A stretch of 19,467 bases of DNA from an uncultured Bacillus sp. (lineage in GTDB: Bacteria; Bacillota; Bacilli; Bacillales; Cytobacillaceae). This document shows, piece after piece, positions 6,954 through 12,779 of the stretch. A program made the position numbers and the translations under genes. The notes under the pieces are model-generated. The model did not search any database. It worked only from the letters and a program-made list of their open reading frames with translations, and was not told the DNA's origin. The stretch lies in the NCBI GenBank assembly GCA_937902115.1, contig CALGSR010000017.1, positions 1 to 19,467 of the forward strand, in the 5' to 3' direction. Each line of letters starts with the position of its first letter. The first letter of the stretch is position 1.

Positions 6954-6973
6954 CATATGCTCATTTATATGAA

Positions 6974-7216
6974 TTATTCACCTGTTACGTATGGTAATAA
7001 AGCCATAGTACGAGAACGTTTAATTGCAGTTGTTAATTTACGTTGGTACTTAGCACATGTTCCAGTTACACGACGAGGTAAAATTTTACCGCGTTCAGAG
7101 ATGAATTTTTTTAGAAGATCTACATCTTTATAATCGATGTGTGTGATTCCGTTTGCTGTGAAGTAGCAAACTTTACGGCGTTTTGCACGTCCGCCTCTGC
7201 GTCCACCCATTGCCAT
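6974..7216 (-). CDS. rpsR: 30S ribosomal protein S18 (bS18)
   Basis: S18 binds 16S rRNA in the platform as a complex with S6. It is 80 residues long with the conserved core GGRRGGRAKRRKVCYF, NGITHIDYKDVDLLKKFISERGKI and LPRRVTGT..KYQRKL. The ATG at 7216 has AGGAG 10 nt upstream. An in-frame ATG two codons later would place that Shine-Dalgarno too far away. It is the third gene of the rpsF-ssb-rpsR operon, ending at a strong terminator. Its partner S6 is made from the same mRNA, which fits balanced synthesis. Confidence 0.99.
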   Translation of the reverse strand: MAMGGRRGGRAKRRKVCYFTANGITHIDYKDVDLLKKFISERGKILPRRVTGTCAKYQRKLTTAIKRSRTMALLPYVTGE

Positions 7217-7270
7217 GATTCTTTCACTCCTTATAGATATATTTATTTATCCGTTCAAATGATTGTCGTA

Positions 7271-7795
7271 TTAAAATGGAAGATCATCGTCAGAAATGTC
7301 AATTTGACCATCCTTCGCAAATGGATCCTCATCTACGCGTGTAAAGCCTTGATTGTTCCTTGGGTTCTGTTGGCGTTGTTGATTCTGATTGTTGTTTCCA
7401 AACGGCATATCTTGCTCTGGTGGCGGTGCACCAAAGTTGCCAAAGTCATTTCTTCCTCCGCCGGCACCTGAGCTTCCTTTTGGTTCAAGAAATTGTACAC
7501 TCTCTGCTACAACTTCTGTCACATATACCCTTTTTCCATCTTGTCCTTCATAGTTACGTGTTTGAAGCCGTCCATCAACCCCAGCAAGGCTCCCTTTTTT
7601 TAGGAAGTTTGCTGCGTTTTCTGCCTGACGGCGCCAAACGACACAGTTAATAAAGTCAGCTTCACGTTCACCTTGCTGATTCGTAAAACTACGATTGCAA
7701 GCAAGGGTAAAGGTAGCAACTGCAACTCCACTTGGTGTGTAACGCAACTCCGGATCCTTTGTTAAACGGCCTACTAAAACAACACGATTCATCAT
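7271..7795 (-). CDS. ssb: Single-stranded DNA-binding protein SsbA
   Basis: SSB coats single-stranded DNA at forks and recruits replication and repair proteins. From the ATG at 7795 it has 174 residues. The OB-fold occupies about 1-105 (MNRVVLVGRLTKDPELRYT, READFINCVVWRRQAENAANFLKKGSL, GRLQTRNYEGQDGKRVYVTEV). A Gly/Gln/Asn-rich disordered linker follows, then the acidic partner-binding tip DISDDDLPF. The open frame extends three codons further to a TTG, but AAGGAG placed 9 nt before the first of two adjacent ATGs supports 7795 (or 7792). It sits between rpsF and rpsR with gaps of about 50 nt, as in B. subtilis. Confidence 0.98.
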   Translation of the reverse strand: MMNRVVLVGRLTKDPELRYTPSGVAVATFTLACNRSFTNQQGEREADFINCVVWRRQAENAANFLKKGSLAGVDGRLQTRNYEGQDGKRVYVTEVVAESVQFLEPKGSSGAGGGRNDFGNFGAPPPEQDMPFGNNNQNQQRQQNPRNNQGFTRVDEDPFAKDGQIDISDDDLPF

Positions 7796-7845
7796 CAGAA
7801 CCAACTCCTTCCACCAGACTCATTTCTTGAAACAAAGGCAATCTA

Positions 7846-8133
7846 TTATTTTTCGTCTCTTACTACGATATGACGAATGATATCTTCGTTAATTTTTGCT
7901 AAACGAGAGAATTCTTCAACTGCTGCCGGCTCTGAATTAACATGAAGAAGTTGGTAGTAACCATCACGGAAATCATTGATTTCGTAAGCAAGACGGCGCT
8001 TACCCCATTCTTTAGAGTCAACTAGCTCCGCACCATTATCAGTTAAAACGTTGTTGAAACGCTCGATTAGAGCCTTCTTCGCTTCATCTTCAATATTTGG
8101 GCGGATGATGTACATTAATTCGTACTTTCTCAT
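7846..8133 (-). CDS. rpsF: 30S ribosomal protein S6 (bS6)
   Basis: S6 joins S18 on the 16S rRNA platform. The 95-residue product starting MRKYELMYIIRPN matches the B. subtilis length. WGKRRLAYEINDFRDGYY and DIIRHIVV are conserved. The open frame runs 11 codons further upstream, but a near-perfect AAAGGAGGTGA Shine-Dalgarno just before 8133 sets the start. It is the first gene of the operon with ssb and rpsR. Upstream are a sigma-A promoter and a hairpin leader resembling the S6:S18 autoregulatory motif. Confidence 0.99.
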   Translation of the reverse strand: MRKYELMYIIRPNIEDEAKKALIERFNNVLTDNGAELVDSKEWGKRRLAYEINDFRDGYYQLLHVNSEPAAVEEFSRLAKINEDIIRHIVVRDEK

Positions 8134-8141
8134 CACATTCA

Positions 8142-8180
8142 CCTCCTTTTGGACTAAACGGCCCACTAATGGGCAAGGAG
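8142..8180 (-). promoter_or_regulatory. rpsF leader: candidate S6:S18 autoregulatory element
   Basis: In the leader a hairpin GCCCA-TTAG-TGGGC (8161-8174) is followed by CCG (8159-8161, sharing its first base with the stem). CTCCTT (8175-8180) can pair with AAGGAG of the Shine-Dalgarno (about 8143-8149). The published S6:S18 mRNA-binding motif features a hairpin with a CCG element in rpsF leaders of many bacteria. The position and CCG fit; the fold is my reading by eye. Confidence 0.55.
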
Positions 8181-8206
8181 CAATTATTCATTACTCACAA
8201 TAAAAG

Positions 8207-8235
8207 ATTATAGCATAATATTTTTCAGATCGCAA
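8207..8235 (-). promoter_or_regulatory. Sigma-A promoter of rpsF-ssb-rpsR
   Basis: The minus strand has TTGCGA (8230-8235), a 17-nt spacer and a perfect TATAAT (8207-8212) with the extended TG (TGCTATAAT). Transcription would start near 8200, giving a leader of about 65 nt. Confidence 0.8.
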
Positions 8236-8265
8236 TAAAGGGAGGAAAGAAAAATTAGGCGTTGG

Positions 8266-8350
8266 GGATTGTCGTGCTTCCTACTTTCTCGGCGCACGGT
8301 TCTTTACTGCGTAAAGAAAAGGCTTGTTCAAGTATACAACCCGACAATCC
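8266..8350 (+). repeat. Family II repeat, full copy
   Basis: The ends form a 9-bp inverted repeat GGATTGTCG / CGACAATCC. Inside are GTGC..GCAC, an 8-bp hairpin TTCTTTAC-TGC-GTAAAGAA and CTTGTTCAAG. Compared with the copy at 3758-3841, a T-A pair in the closing stem has become A-T on both sides, so pairing is kept. It lies between the ychF terminator and the rpsF promoter. Confidence 0.85.
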
Positions 8351-8369
8351 TAGAGGGATGTCCTTAGAC

Positions 8370-8404
8370 AAAGAATCCCCCTACATAAACAGTACGAGGG
8401 GGAA
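8370..8404 (-). terminator. Probable terminator of ychF
   Basis: The minus strand has CCCCC (8398-8402) pairing with GGGGG (8377-8381) plus a short GTAC/GTA inner part and a loop, followed by a weak T-rich stretch. The stem is GC-rich but the T-tract is imperfect. Confidence 0.55.
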
Positions 8405-8415
8405 GAACGTTGCTA

Positions 8416-9516
8416 TTATACGTTAAAGCGGAAGTGCATGACATCTCCGTCTTGGACGATATATTCTTTTCCTTCTAGGCGGACTCTGCCGGCTTCGCGG
8501 GCAGCGGTCATGTTGCCGCCAGCTAATAAATCCTCATAGGCAACTGTTTCAGCACGGATAAAGCCCTTTTCAAAATCAGTGTGAATCACACCGGCACATT
8601 GCGGAGCTTTCATGCCTTTTCTAAATGTCCAGGCACGAACCTCTTGCACACCAGCTGTGAAATAAGTTGCCAGCCCTAGCAAACTATATGCAGCACGGAT
8701 TAATTGATCAAGTCCAGATTCTTTAATTCCTAGCTCTGAAAGGAACATTTCCTTTTCTTCTGCCTCAAGCTCAGCAATTTCTTCTTCAATTTTAGCGCAG
8801 ACAACAATGACTTCTGCATCTTCATTTGCCGCGTAATCCCTTACCTTTTGCACATATTCATTTTCAGAAGCATCTGCCACATCATCTTCACTGACATTGG
8901 CTACATATAATACTGGTTTAATGGTAAGAAGATGAAGTCCTTTTGCGACTTTTAATTCGTCTTCCGTAAACTCAACCATTCTGGCAGGCTTTTCTGCTTC
9001 AAATGCTTCGCGCAGCTTTTGTAAAACTTCAAATTCAATTACAGCATCTTTATCTTTTTGTTTTGCTAATTTTTCAACGCGGCCGATTCTTTTTTCAACT
9101 GATTCAAGGTCGGCTAAAATCAATTCAAGATTAATGGTTTCAATATCATCAATCGGATCTACTTTTCCGGAAACGTGAGTGATGTTTTCGTCAGCAAAGC
9201 AGCGTACTACTTCACAGATTGCATCTACTTCACGAATATGGGAAAGGAATTTGTTCCCAAGGCCTTCACCTTTACTCGCACCTTTTACAATACCGGCGAT
9301 ATCTGTGAATTCAAATGTAGTCGGTACGGTTTTCTTTGGCTGTACAAGCTCTGTTAATTTGTTTAAACGTTCGTCGGGAACCTCTACAACTCCTACATTC
9401 GGGTCAATCGTACAGAACGGATAGTTGGCAGATTCAGCACCTGCACGTGTAATTGCGTTAAATAATGTGGATTTCCCCACGTTTGGTAAACCTACTATTC
9501 CAGCTGTTAAAGCCAT
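8416..9516 (-). CDS. ychF: Redox-regulated ATPase YchF (Obg-like, OLA1 family)
   Basis: YchF is a universally conserved Obg-family P-loop ATPase that associates with ribosomes and is linked to translation and oxidative-stress control. From the ATG at 9516 it has 366 residues, close to the family norm. Visible motifs are G1 GLPNVGKST (9-17), G3 DIAG (72-75) with VKGASKGEGLGNKF after it, the NVSE motif (207-210) that replaces NKxD and is typical of the ATP-preferring YchF group, a helical insert (about 130-190), and a C-terminal TGS domain ending MHFRFNV. GAGGAG lies 8 nt upstream; the GTG three codons earlier is rejected. Its leader contains a 153-bp family I repeat. Elsewhere ychF is often next to pth; here it lies beside rpsF, as in B. 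subtilis. Confidence 0.98.
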   Translation of the reverse strand: MALTAGIVGLPNVGKSTLFNAITRAGAESANYPFCTIDPNVGVVEVPDERLNKLTELVQPKKTVPTTFEFTDIAGIVKGASKGEGLGNKFLSHIREVDAICEVVRCFADENITHVSGKVDPIDDIETINLELILADLESVEKRIGRVEKLAKQKDKDAVIEFEVLQKLREAFEAEKPARMVEFTEDELKVAKGLHLLTIKPVLYVANVSEDDVADASENEYVQKVRDYAANEDAEVIVVCAKIEEEIAELEAEEKEMFLSELGIKESGLDQLIRAAYSLLGLATYFTAGVQEVRAWTFRKGMKAPQCAGVIHTDFEKGFIRAETVAYEDLLAGGNMTAAREAGRVRLEGKEYIVQDGDVMHFRFNV

Positions 9517-9534
9517 CCTCGTCACTCCTCAATT

Positions 9535-9687
9535 AAAAGCGGAAGCACCTTGCGCAAGCAGGGTATGGACTGGAGCACTCCGGACTGAGATAAAGGAAAC
9601 ACGAAGAGCACAGAAGTGCGCGTTCGTGTTGACTTATCGTAGGGAGGAAGTGTGAAGTCCACTAGGCGCTAGGCGCTGCAGCTAGAT
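9535..9687 (-). repeat. Family I repeat in the ychF leader
   Basis: The ends match family I, here inverted: AAAAGCGGAAG at the low end and GCTAGAT at the high end, with nearby GGCGCT repeats. The core holds a hairpin ACACGAA (9599-9605) / TTCGTGT (9623-9629) enclosing GCAC-AGAA-GTGC. It lies between the ychF promoter and the ychF Shine-Dalgarno, so it should be part of the mRNA. I recall elements with these ends between genes in many Bacillus genomes. Confidence 0.8.
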
Positions 9688-9765
9688 ATTATTCAAATTC
9701 AAAAGCATATTAGTATAAATAAAAATTAATTACATCGTTTATTTATTCGATACAGACCTCACACA

Positions 9766-9794
9766 ATTATAGATATTTCATGGAAAATGTGCAA
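9766..9794 (-). promoter_or_regulatory. Sigma-A promoter of ychF
   Basis: The minus strand has TTGCAC (9789-9794), a 17-nt spacer and a perfect TATAAT (9766-9771). Transcription would start near 9759, giving an unusually long leader of about 240 nt that contains the family I repeat. Confidence 0.75.
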
Positions 9795-9821
9795 GCCGCC
9801 TTAACGGAAATAGAAGGAAAA

Positions 9822-9853
9822 GGCAAAGGGCTGTCCCAAAAGCAGACAGCCCC
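9822..9853 (-). terminator. Terminator of the mscS-DUF951 operon
   Basis: The stem GGGCTGTC / GACAGCCC (8 bp, extendable) is followed on the minus strand by TTTGCCTTTT. It lies about 25 nt after the DUF951 gene stop. Confidence 0.85.
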
Positions 9854-9875
9854 CTCAAGAAATGATTCTATTTTC

Positions 9876-10073
9876 TTATTCCTCGTGTTTCACCAATACC
9901 TTTTTCATTTTCCGGGTAAATTCTTTTCTTGGGATTAGAACGCTGTGGGAACAGCCTTCGCATTTTATGCGGATATCCATTCCTAAACGAATGATTTTCC
10001 AACGGTTTTCTCCGCATGGATGCGCCTTTTTCATTTCAACAACATCATTTAAGCCAAATTGTTTGTCTTCCAT
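9876..10073 (-). CDS. yyzM: DUF951 family small protein (YyzM-like)
   Basis: This 65-residue basic protein has the DUF951 signature: GLNDVVEMKKAHPCGENRW, then IIRLGMDIRIKCEGCSHSVLIPR and a Lys-rich tail. Its three cysteines are Cys20 in HPCG and a CxxC pair in CEGC, which could bind metal; that is an inference. The function is unknown. It follows mscS by 13 nt, and its AGGGGG Shine-Dalgarno overlaps the mscS stop codon, so the two genes are surely cotranscribed. B. subtilis has yyzM near ychF. Confidence is high for the gene and family, less for the symbol. Confidence 0.9.
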   Translation of the reverse strand: MEDKQFGLNDVVEMKKAHPCGENRWKIIRLGMDIRIKCEGCSHSVLIPRKEFTRKMKKVLVKHEE

Positions 10074-10086
10074 CTAAAAAAACCCC

Positions 10087-10986
10087 CTACTCAGCTTCCG
10101 ACCTTTTTTTTAGCCCGCTGCTCTCAGACTCTGGGCGTGAATACATCACCATTTTAGGATAAGGGATGTCAATGCCATGCTTATCAAGGCATTGCCTTAT
10201 TTCCCTTCTTAATTCTCGTTCAATATAAAAATGCTGCATCGGCAGTGTCTCCACTGTTACTCGAAGCGTCATCTCAGTTGGAGCCAATGTTTGTATTCCA
10301 AGCAGGACAGGCTCGCTGACAATTTCCTCATATTTATCTTTCATAGAAAGCAGTAAATCCTGAATAATCACTTCAACCTCTTGCATGTTTTCCTCATAGG
10401 CGACACTGATATCAACCACAGCCACGCTATTGTGTATCGAGTAATTTGTTACCTCTATAATACTGCCGTTTGGAATAATATTCACTTCGCCTGTCCAGCT
10501 TTTAATCTTTGTCGTGCGTAATCCGATCATTTCTACATCGCCCTCAAACTGACCAATCCTGACACGGTCCCCTACAGCAAATTGATCTTCAAGAATGATA
10601 AAAAATCCCGTAATGATATCTTTAACAAGACTTTGGGCACCGAAACCGACAGCAAGACCTACAACACCGGCCCCGGCAAGAATCGCACTAACGTTCACGT
10701 TCAGATTAGACAGGATCATAATAATAGCAATAAAATAAACAGCATATGTGAGAATATTTTGCAGCAGTTTCATAATCGTCGCTTCACGACGCTCAGAAAT
10801 TCTTAAAGGGGACACCCGCCTTACCTTAAATCCTCTTTGAATGGAAGCCCTCCCGACCTTTATCACAATTCCACTAATAATAATAATCGCTAATATCTTC
10901 AAAGATACTTGTCCAATATTTATCCATAACTCTTCATTAAATGTTTTCTCGATTACTTCCTGTGTTTCCTGCTCCAACTCTGTCAT
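10087..10986 (-). CDS. Small-conductance mechanosensitive channel (MscS family)
   Basis: MscS-type channels open when membrane tension rises and release solutes on hypo-osmotic shock. The product has 299 residues. TM1 lies at about 24-44 and TM2 at about 73-95. The pore-lining TM3 (about 98-130) carries the Gly/Ala-rich packing pattern AILAGAGVVGLAVGFGAQSL. The beta domain follows with FAVGDRVRIG, GDVEMIGLRTTKI and IPNGSIIEVTNYS, and an alpha/beta C-terminal domain with PLPM-like packing ends in a short charged tail. The start is the ATG at 10986 with AGGTG 5-6 nt upstream; the adjacent GTG one codon earlier is too close to the Shine-Dalgarno. It forms an operon with the DUF951 gene and is divergent from yyaC. 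It resembles YkuT-type channels, but I do not assign a symbol. Confidence 0.93.
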   Translation of the reverse strand: MTELEQETQEVIEKTFNEELWINIGQVSLKILAIIIISGIVIKVGRASIQRGFKVRRVSPLRISERREATIMKLLQNILTYAVYFIAIIMILSNLNVNVSAILAGAGVVGLAVGFGAQSLVKDIITGFFIILEDQFAVGDRVRIGQFEGDVEMIGLRTTKIKSWTGEVNIIPNGSIIEVTNYSIHNSVAVVDISVAYEENMQEVEVIIQDLLLSMKDKYEEIVSEPVLLGIQTLAPTEMTLRVTVETLPMQHFYIERELRREIRQCLDKHGIDIPYPKMVMYSRPESESSGLKKRSEAE

Positions 10987-11122
10987 CACTTCACCTGCTT
11001 TTTTTAAAAAAAGGAATTAGTTTGTACTATGTAAGTTGGCTTTATTTCCAAAAGCCGCTTTGCTTTTCGATCTATTTTAACAAGAAATGAATATGAAGGA
11101 AGTCCTGTTCTTATCAATAGTA

Positions 11123-11156
11123 AATTATTCTTATTTTCCCCCATTTAAGAATAATT
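11123..11156. repeat. 11-bp inverted repeat between divergent genes
   Basis: AATTATTCTTA (11123-11133) and TAAGAATAATT (11146-11156) are perfect complements with a 12-nt spacer. No T-tract follows in either direction, so it looks more like a DNA operator or cruciform than a terminator. It lies 12 bp upstream of the candidate yyaC promoter. Confidence 0.55.
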
Positions 11157-11167
11157 ATTGCAGTCAT

Positions 11168-11196
11168 GTATAGATTGCCCCAAAAAGCCGTATAAT
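11168..11196 (+). promoter_or_regulatory. Candidate forespore (sigma-F/G-like) promoter of yyaC
   Basis: GTATA (11168-11172), 15 nt, then CCGTATAAT (11188-11196). The sigma-F pattern is GYATA-N15-GGNNANANT. The -35, spacing and ANANT part match, but GG is replaced by CC. The TATAAT could also serve sigma-A, though no TTGACA-like box is placed for it. In B. subtilis I recall yyaC being in the forespore regulon. Confidence 0.45.
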
Positions 11197-11321
11197 AAAA
11201 GTAGGACTGTGGTTCTCCTGTCAAAAGGGAAACCGCTGATGCATGACCGGAAAATGGATCCGGTCAATACTCGGAATAGCAGTACATTAATTTACAGCTT
11301 CTACAGTTAGGGGTGAATGTA

Positions 11322-11954
11322 TTGAATTTTAAACCAAGTTTATTTGATAAATTAAAAAATGAACAGATTAGAATCATCCACGACGAACAAGATGCTGTGA
11401 ATCGAGTGGGAAGGAACCTGTTTCAATTACTTCCGCCTGCATTAAGTGCAAGACCGATTGTATTTGTCTGCATCGGAACAGACCGCTCAACCGGTGATTC
11501 CTTGGGTCCGTTAATCGGAACATTTTTGGAAGAGAAAAATGTCCACCCATTTCATATTTACGGGACATTAGATCAACCGATACATGCACTGAATTTAGCA
11601 GAAAAATTGTTTGAAATCAAAAGAAAACATCATAATCCATTCATCATTGGAATTGATGCCTGCCTAGGGAGATTAAAGAGTGTTGGCATCATCCAAATTG
11701 GGAATGGCCCGATTAAACCCGGGGCAGGTGTCAATAAGGAACTGCCTCCTGTAGGCGATATTCACATTAGCGGGATTGTCAATGTAAGCGGTATGATGGA
11801 GTATTTTGTCCTGCAAAATACAAGGTTGAATCTAGTCATGAAAATGGCCAAAACAATCGTGGACGGAATTCATGAGGCAAGTATGTATTATAAACCAAAG
11901 CATAATATTTCTGAATTACACTGGACCATTGAACACGAAAGAACCAACTTATAA
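11322..11954 (+). CDS. yyaC: Spore protease YyaC (DUF1256)
   Basis: YyaC belongs to the DUF1256 family, which is related to the germination protease GPR and found in endospore formers. The start is taken as TTG at 11322, with GGGGTG 6 nt upstream, giving 210 residues. The GTG at 11313 overlaps the Shine-Dalgarno and is rejected. Key blocks are CIGTDRSTGDSLGP (50-63) and GIDACLG (110-116) on alternating strands, with acidic residues expected at the catalytic site, then GNGPIKPGAGVNKELPPVGD and GIVNVSG. It is the only plus-strand gene in the window, facing the minus-strand DUF554 gene and ending at a strong terminator. This isolation fits forespore-specific expression. The substrate is unproven. 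Confidence 0.95.
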   Translation: MNFKPSLFDKLKNEQIRIIHDEQDAVNRVGRNLFQLLPPALSARPIVFVCIGTDRSTGDSLGPLIGTFLEEKNVHPFHIYGTLDQPIHALNLAEKLFEIKRKHHNPFIIGIDACLGRLKSVGIIQIGNGPIKPGAGVNKELPPVGDIHISGIVNVSGMMEYFVLQNTRLNLVMKMAKTIVDGIHEASMYYKPKHNISELHWTIEHERTNL

Positions 11955-11962
11955 GTATAAAC

Positions 11963-12024
11963 AGCTGACTTCACCCTATTGTCTAAGAAAAATTTAGGCG
12001 GTCTGCGGGAAGTCAGCTTTTTTT
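11963..12024 (+). terminator. Intrinsic terminator of yyaC
   Basis: AGCTGACTTC (11963-11972) pairs with GAAGTCAGCT (12009-12018), extended by CCC/GGG with a bulge, followed by a run of seven T. The loop is long (about 30 nt). The T-run overlaps the stop codon of the convergent DUF554 gene. Confidence 0.85.
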
Positions 12025-12730
12025 ATAAAGGATAAAAATATAGAAATGTAACAATTACTCCTACGACAATAATTCCAGGTAAAAGATTGGCAACGCGGAT
12101 CTTCAGCAATCCAGTTAAATTCAAACCTAAGGCCATAATCATTATGCCCCCGGCTGCTGTCATTTCTGTAATAAATTGATCCATTAACAGGGAAGGGACC
12201 AGACGATCAATCTGTGTCGCGAATAATGCAATCAGTCCCTCGTATAATAGCACGGGTACGGCAGAAAAAAGCACACCTAATCCAAGTGTGGTCGTTAAAA
12301 TAAAAGCGGTAAATCCGTCGATGATTCCCTTTGTAATTAAAATATCATGATTATTACGGATTCCGCTGTCCAATGCACCTAAAATAGCCATTGCCCCTAT
12401 TACAAATATTAACGTCGCAGTAACAAACCCCTGGGCGATTTTCCCTTCACCTTTCGCTCCAATCTTTCGTTCAAGCCAAAGACCTAACACATTTAATTTA
12501 TCTTCCCATTTAAAGTACTCGCCAATCATGGCTCCAAATACAATACTTAAAATAACAATCAGGAAATTCTCCGTCGTTAAAGCCATTTGCAGACCTAACA
12601 CTGTAACGGTCAGGGCGATCCCTTGCATCACCGTTTCTTTTACCTTTTCGGGAATATTGTGAAGAAACCTTCCAATAATTGAACCAACAATTATTAAACC
12701 GCTATTTACAAGCGTTCCAAGCAAAAACAT
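12023..12730 (-). CDS. DUF554 family membrane protein
   Basis: This 235-residue, very hydrophobic protein belongs to the DUF554 family (YqgA of E. coli, YdfK of B. subtilis); its function is unknown. It begins MFLLGTLVNSGLIIVGSIIGRFL and has about six to seven membrane segments. Conserved features include GSIIGR, the FVIGAMAILGALDSGIRNN block (about 113-131) and KGIIDGFTAFILTTTLGLGV after it, and a final GLNLTGLLKIRVANLLPG. The ATG at 12730 has GGAG 9 nt upstream. It lies 47 nt after parB, but a terminator sits in that gap, so expression may depend on readthrough. The symbol yqgA is possible; I leave it open. Confidence 0.9.
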   Translation of the reverse strand: MFLLGTLVNSGLIIVGSIIGRFLHNIPEKVKETVMQGIALTVTVLGLQMALTTENFLIVILSIVFGAMIGEYFKWEDKLNVLGLWLERKIGAKGEGKIAQGFVTATLIFVIGAMAILGALDSGIRNNHDILITKGIIDGFTAFILTTTLGLGVLFSAVPVLLYEGLIALFATQIDRLVPSLLMDQFITEMTAAGGIMIMALGLNLTGLLKIRVANLLPGIIVVGVIVTFLYFYPL

Positions 12731-12748
12731 GATGTATGCTCCAATCTC

Positions 12749-12779
12749 AAAAAAGAAACCATCTTCATTATGATGGTTT
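12749..12779 (-). terminator. Intrinsic terminator of parA-parB
   Basis: AAACCATC (12756-12763) pairs with GATGGTTT (12772-12779) across an 8-nt loop, followed on the minus strand by CTTTTTT. The 5' arm begins within the parB stop codon. Confidence 0.75.

Larger units (their letters stand above)
6512..6973. other. gdpP-rpsR intergenic region (no yybS gene)
   Basis: This 462-bp gap holds the gdpP leader, its promoter (6752-6780), a cluster of palindromes (6789-6912) and the rpsR terminator. Many Bacillus genomes have the membrane protein gene yybS (DUF2232) just upstream of gdpP; here no such frame exists on either strand. The frame of gdpP stays open back to about 6738 but has no good start or ribosome-binding site. 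Confidence 0.7.
9517..9875. other. ychF-DUF951 intergenic region (no gene)
   Basis: This 359-bp gap holds, from the ychF side, the Shine-Dalgarno, a complete family I repeat (9535-9687), the ychF promoter (9766-9794) and the DUF951 gene terminator (9822-9853). The 76-codon plus-strand frame crossing the repeat has no ribosome-binding site or recognisable product. Confidence 0.8.
10987..11321. other. Divergent mscS / yyaC intergenic region
   Basis: This 335-bp gap holds an 11-bp perfect inverted repeat (11123-11133 and 11146-11156), a candidate forespore promoter for yyaC (11168-11196) and a structured yyaC leader. I could not fix a convincing promoter for mscS. No coding frame is supported. 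Confidence 0.75.

Noticed and set aside
7139..7471. 110-codon plus-strand frame antisense to ssb and rpsR
   Set aside because: Its codons mirror the conserved genes on the other strand; no initiation signal or known domain.
9425..9655. 76-codon plus-strand frame across ychF and the family I repeat
   Set aside because: Half is antisense to conserved ychF and half is repeat sequence; no Shine-Dalgarno.
9907..9921. Sequence resembling the Noc-binding site (ATTTTCCGGGTAAAT)
   Set aside because: It differs from ATTTCCCGGGAAAT in length and symmetry and lies in conserved coding sequence of the DUF951 gene.
10921..10929. DnaA-box-like TTATCCATA
   Set aside because: A single imperfect match inside mscS, without a cluster or AT-rich unwinding region, does not indicate an origin.
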